Assembly: GCF_005405345.1 (NCBI RefSeq)
Contig: NZ_BJDW01000012.1
Coordinates: 1 to 64,000 of the forward strand
Length of the DNA stretch: 64,000 nucleotides
Source: Enterococcus viikkiensis
GTDB taxonomy: Bacteria; Bacillota; Bacilli; Lactobacillales; Enterococcaceae
Reading direction: 5' to 3'
The stretch's first letter is position 1; every line of letters begins with the position of its first letter. A program made the position numbers and the translations under genes. A model generated the notes under the pieces. That model did not search any database, was not told where the DNA came from, and saw only the letters and a list, made by a program, of their open reading frames with translations. Below, piece by piece: positions 62,275-64,000 of the stretch.

Positions 62275-63723
62275 TTAAAACCCTCCCTTCGTTGCTTCGA
62301 CTAAAATCCTGCTGTCTGCTCGATCCTGTAAAATTTCTAACGGCGACAGGTCTAGCTCATCGGCTAAAATTTCCAATACGCGTGGCCCACAGAAGCCACC
62401 TTGGCAGCGTCCCATGCCTGCATGGCAGCGCCGCTTGATGCCGTCTAATGAAGTGGGTTTGATAGGAGAATGGGCAGCGTCTCGAATCTCACCTTCAGTA
62501 ATGGTCTCGCAACGGCAGATCACATGGCCGTAGGTTGGGTCTTGTTTGATTAACTGATTCTTTTCATCGATGTCTAATTCACGAAAAACAATTCGTTCAC
62601 GGGTATCAATGAAATCATCCTTTAATGAAAATTTTTGTTGTAGAGACTCTTCCAATAATTCGATTCCGTAAACTGCGATTGCAGGGGCAGAACTTAAGCC
62701 TGGTGATTTGATTCCGGCTAAATCGATAAAGCCAGGCAGGGCTTCTTGGATGATAAAATCGTCAATCGTACTATTGGCCCGTACACCAGAAAAATTCCGG
62801 ATCGACTGGCGGAGATTCAGCTCGGGTACAGATTTTCTCGCCAACTCACCGACTTGCTTTAAGCCATCTGCGGTATTGCCGGTATCACTACCGCTATCTA
62901 GGTCAGTTTTTAGCACAGTTTCAGAATTCGGACCAACAATCAAATTCCCATGGACCGTTGGACTGATCAGCACCCCTTTGCCGACGCTGGAAGGACATTG
63001 AAAGATGACGTGGTGCACGACTGTGCCTTCTGAACGATCCAATAAATAATATTCCCCCCGCTTTGGAGTGATTTCAAAATTAGGTTCGGCGATCAGGTTA
63101 TGAATGTCATCTGAATGGACCCCCGCAGCATTGAAAATCGCTTTGGTTTGATAGACGGATTGATTGGTCGTGATCTGATAACCTTCTGGGATTTTTTCGA
63201 TAGCGGTCACGCGATTATTTAATGCTAGTTGCACACCATTTTTGATGGCGGTTTCAGTTAATGCCAAACAAAGCTCCCATGGATTGACGATCCCTGCGGA
63301 TGGTGCGTAAAGTGCTCCTAAGGCGTGTTCGGAAAGATTCGGCTCTTTTGTTAGCAGCTCCTTTTGGTCCAGTAGTTCCATGTCGGGGACGCCATTTTCA
63401 ATTCCTCGTTGATAAAGGTCTTTAAGTAGCAGCAATTCCTCTTCAGAAAAAGCAACGACTAGGGAACCAATGGGATCGTAATGAACGGAAAGCTTTCGAC
63501 ACAACTCCTTTGTACGTTCGACGCCTTCAACATTCAGCTTCGCCATCAATGAGCCAGGCTCTGGATCAAAGCCGGCGTGGATAATAGCGCTGTTGGCCTT
63601 TGTTTGCCCCAAACTGACATCATTCTCCGCCTCTAAAACTAGCGTGTTCAGTTGATACTTGCTTAATTCATAAGCGGTCGCCGCACCGACGATCCCGCAA
63701 CCAATGATAGTGATATCGTACAT
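62275..63723 (-). CDS. GlpA-like FAD-dependent glycerol-3-phosphate dehydrogenase with BFD-type [2Fe-2S] domain
   Basis: A 482-residue protein: FAD motif IIGCGIVGAATAYELSK, DAO-type fold to about residue 360, then a BFD-like domain with Cys ligands in VICRCETITEGE and RCHAGMGRCQGGFCGP. This is the architecture of the anaerobic glycerol-3-phosphate dehydrogenase large subunit (GlpA) and relatives, which oxidise glycerol-3-phosphate to dihydroxyacetone phosphate. ATG 63723 follows AGGAGGAATAAC; the longer frame to 63753 lacks a site. It sits behind glpP and a terminator/antiterminator leader, supporting the glycerol assignment. Confidence 0.85.
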   Translation of the reverse strand: MYDITIIGCGIVGAATAYELSKYQLNTLVLEAENDVSLGQTKANSAIIHAGFDPEPGSLMAKLNVEGVERTKELCRKLSVHYDPIGSLVVAFSEEELLLLKDLYQRGIENGVPDMELLDQKELLTKEPNLSEHALGALYAPSAGIVNPWELCLALTETAIKNGVQLALNNRVTAIEKIPEGYQITTNQSVYQTKAIFNAAGVHSDDIHNLIAEPNFEITPKRGEYYLLDRSEGTVVHHVIFQCPSSVGKGVLISPTVHGNLIVGPNSETVLKTDLDSGSDTGNTADGLKQVGELARKSVPELNLRQSIRNFSGVRANSTIDDFIIQEALPGFIDLAGIKSPGLSSAPAIAVYGIELLEESLQQKFSLKDDFIDTRERIVFRELDIDEKNQLIKQDPTYGHVICRCETITEGEIRDAAHSPIKPTSLDGIKRRCHAGMGRCQGGFCGPRVLEILADELDLSPLEILQDRADSRILVEATKGGF

Positions 63724-63756
63724 CGTTATTCCTCCTAATCTAACTCTAGTCACACA

Positions 63757-63817
63757 AAAAAAGAGTATAAGAAACAGACGCCAATGTTTGTTGACGTTTG
63801 TTGCTATACTCTTTTTT
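63757..63817 (-). promoter_or_regulatory. GlpP-type terminator/antiterminator leader
   Basis: On the minus strand, AAAAAAGAGTATA (63805-63817) pairs with TATACTCTTTTTT (63757-63769) across a 35-base loop, giving a terminator with a long T tract between glpP and the dehydrogenase gene. GlpP antiterminates such leaders in B. subtilis when glycerol-3-phosphate is bound. Control is inferred from glpP being adjacent. Confidence 0.7.
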
Positions 63818-63877
63818 AATCTCTAGCACGTATTTGATTACCTGTATTATAACACCATTAATCCTTTACGACAATCT

Positions 63878-64000
63878 TTAAATCGACCAGACTTGACTGT
63901 CCGTAGTGGAAACCGCCAAACTGCCTGCTCCTAGTGCGCCTAAGACATCTTCCTTATCATGAATCAGGCCGCCAACGATCAAAGGTTTGCGGGACTGTTT
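63878..64000 (-). CDS. glpP: Glycerol-3-phosphate responsive antiterminator GlpP, C-terminal fragment
   Basis: The last 40 codons of a gene cut by the window edge. It encodes RKPLIVGGLIHDKEDVLGAL and ends SLAVSTTDSQVWSI, which is the conserved C-terminus of GlpP (IVGGLI..KEDV..A...GA.A.STT...VW). GlpP is a TIM-barrel RNA-binding protein that lets transcription pass leader terminators of glp genes when bound to glycerol-3-phosphate. The start lies to the right of the window. Confidence 0.85.
   Translation of the reverse strand, partial: KQSRKPLIVGGLIHDKEDVLGALGAGSLAVSTTDSQVWSI

Overview
The window looks like chromosome from a low-GC Gram-positive coccus, most likely an Enterococcus. The reasons are an Ebp-type pilus operon with its class C sortase, an AdcA (ZnuA-ZinT fusion) zinc lipoprotein, a cellobiose-type PTS operon, many strong AAGGAGG ribosome sites, T-rich terminators and LPxTG proteins. 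No rRNA or tRNA gene and no CRISPR array were seen. The species cannot be fixed from the sequence alone.

Left end, 1 to about 12.0 kb: two mobile islands sit in tandem behind the ribosomal protein gene rpsI. Two 71-bp direct repeats (3900-3970 and 11941-12011, 4 mismatches by eye) each encode the last 15 residues of ribosomal protein S9 plus its stop codon and are followed by different terminators. Neither copy has the rest of rpsI upstream, so the intact gene should lie left of the window. Island A (left of 3900, partly outside) carries a two-gene AbiE-like toxin-antitoxin candidate with a TTATCA operator array, an intact IS3-family element and an orphan VbhA-like antitoxin. Island B (about 3.97-11.94 kb) carries a tyrosine integrase, an excisionase-like protein, an XRE regulator with three palindromic operators, a two-gene unit of an m5C DNA methyltransferase and an OLD-like ATPase/TOPRIM protein, a self-inhibited Fic AMP-transferase, and a 24-bp oriT-like site resembling those of the ICEBs1/Tn916 relaxase family. 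No relaxase gene is present, so island B is best read as an element mobilised in trans. The methyltransferase/OLD pair is the best candidate for a poorly described defence system.

12.6-20.6 kb: pilus operon ebpA-ebpB-ebpC-srtC. The sortase has an unusual extra CnaB-like domain. 21-33 kb: housekeeping and small accessory genes (tRNA dihydrouridine synthase, a broken macro-domain gene, ASCH, MazG-like, VOC, HxlR with a divergent MFS pump, a DHA2 pump, TraX-like, RidA behind an attenuator-like leader, YeiH with a LysR regulator, LemA with a TPM protein). 33-42.6 kb: a MarR-controlled heterodimeric ABC exporter, then a 2-aminoethylphosphonate uptake and degradation operon (ATPase, permease with an in-frame stop, binding lipoprotein, PhnW, PhnX).

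43.3-47.9 kb: a four-gene cell-envelope unit (GH73-CHAP autolysin, signal peptidase I, a two-segment membrane protein, a DivIVA-like coiled coil). 48.1-55.1 kb: a PRD regulator divergent from a cellobiose-type PTS operon with an exported histidine phosphatase and a 6-phospho-beta-glucosidase; near-identical terminators stand at both ends. 55.2-60.6 kb: a TetR/SDR divergent pair, Zur-box-controlled adcA, a 38-residue basic protein and a YibE/F pair. 60.7-64 kb (minus strand): partial glpP, a terminator/antiterminator leader, then a GlpA-like FAD dehydrogenase, an NAD(P)/FAD oxidoreductase and a DUF1667 protein, probably a GlpP-controlled glycerol-3-phosphate oxidation unit.
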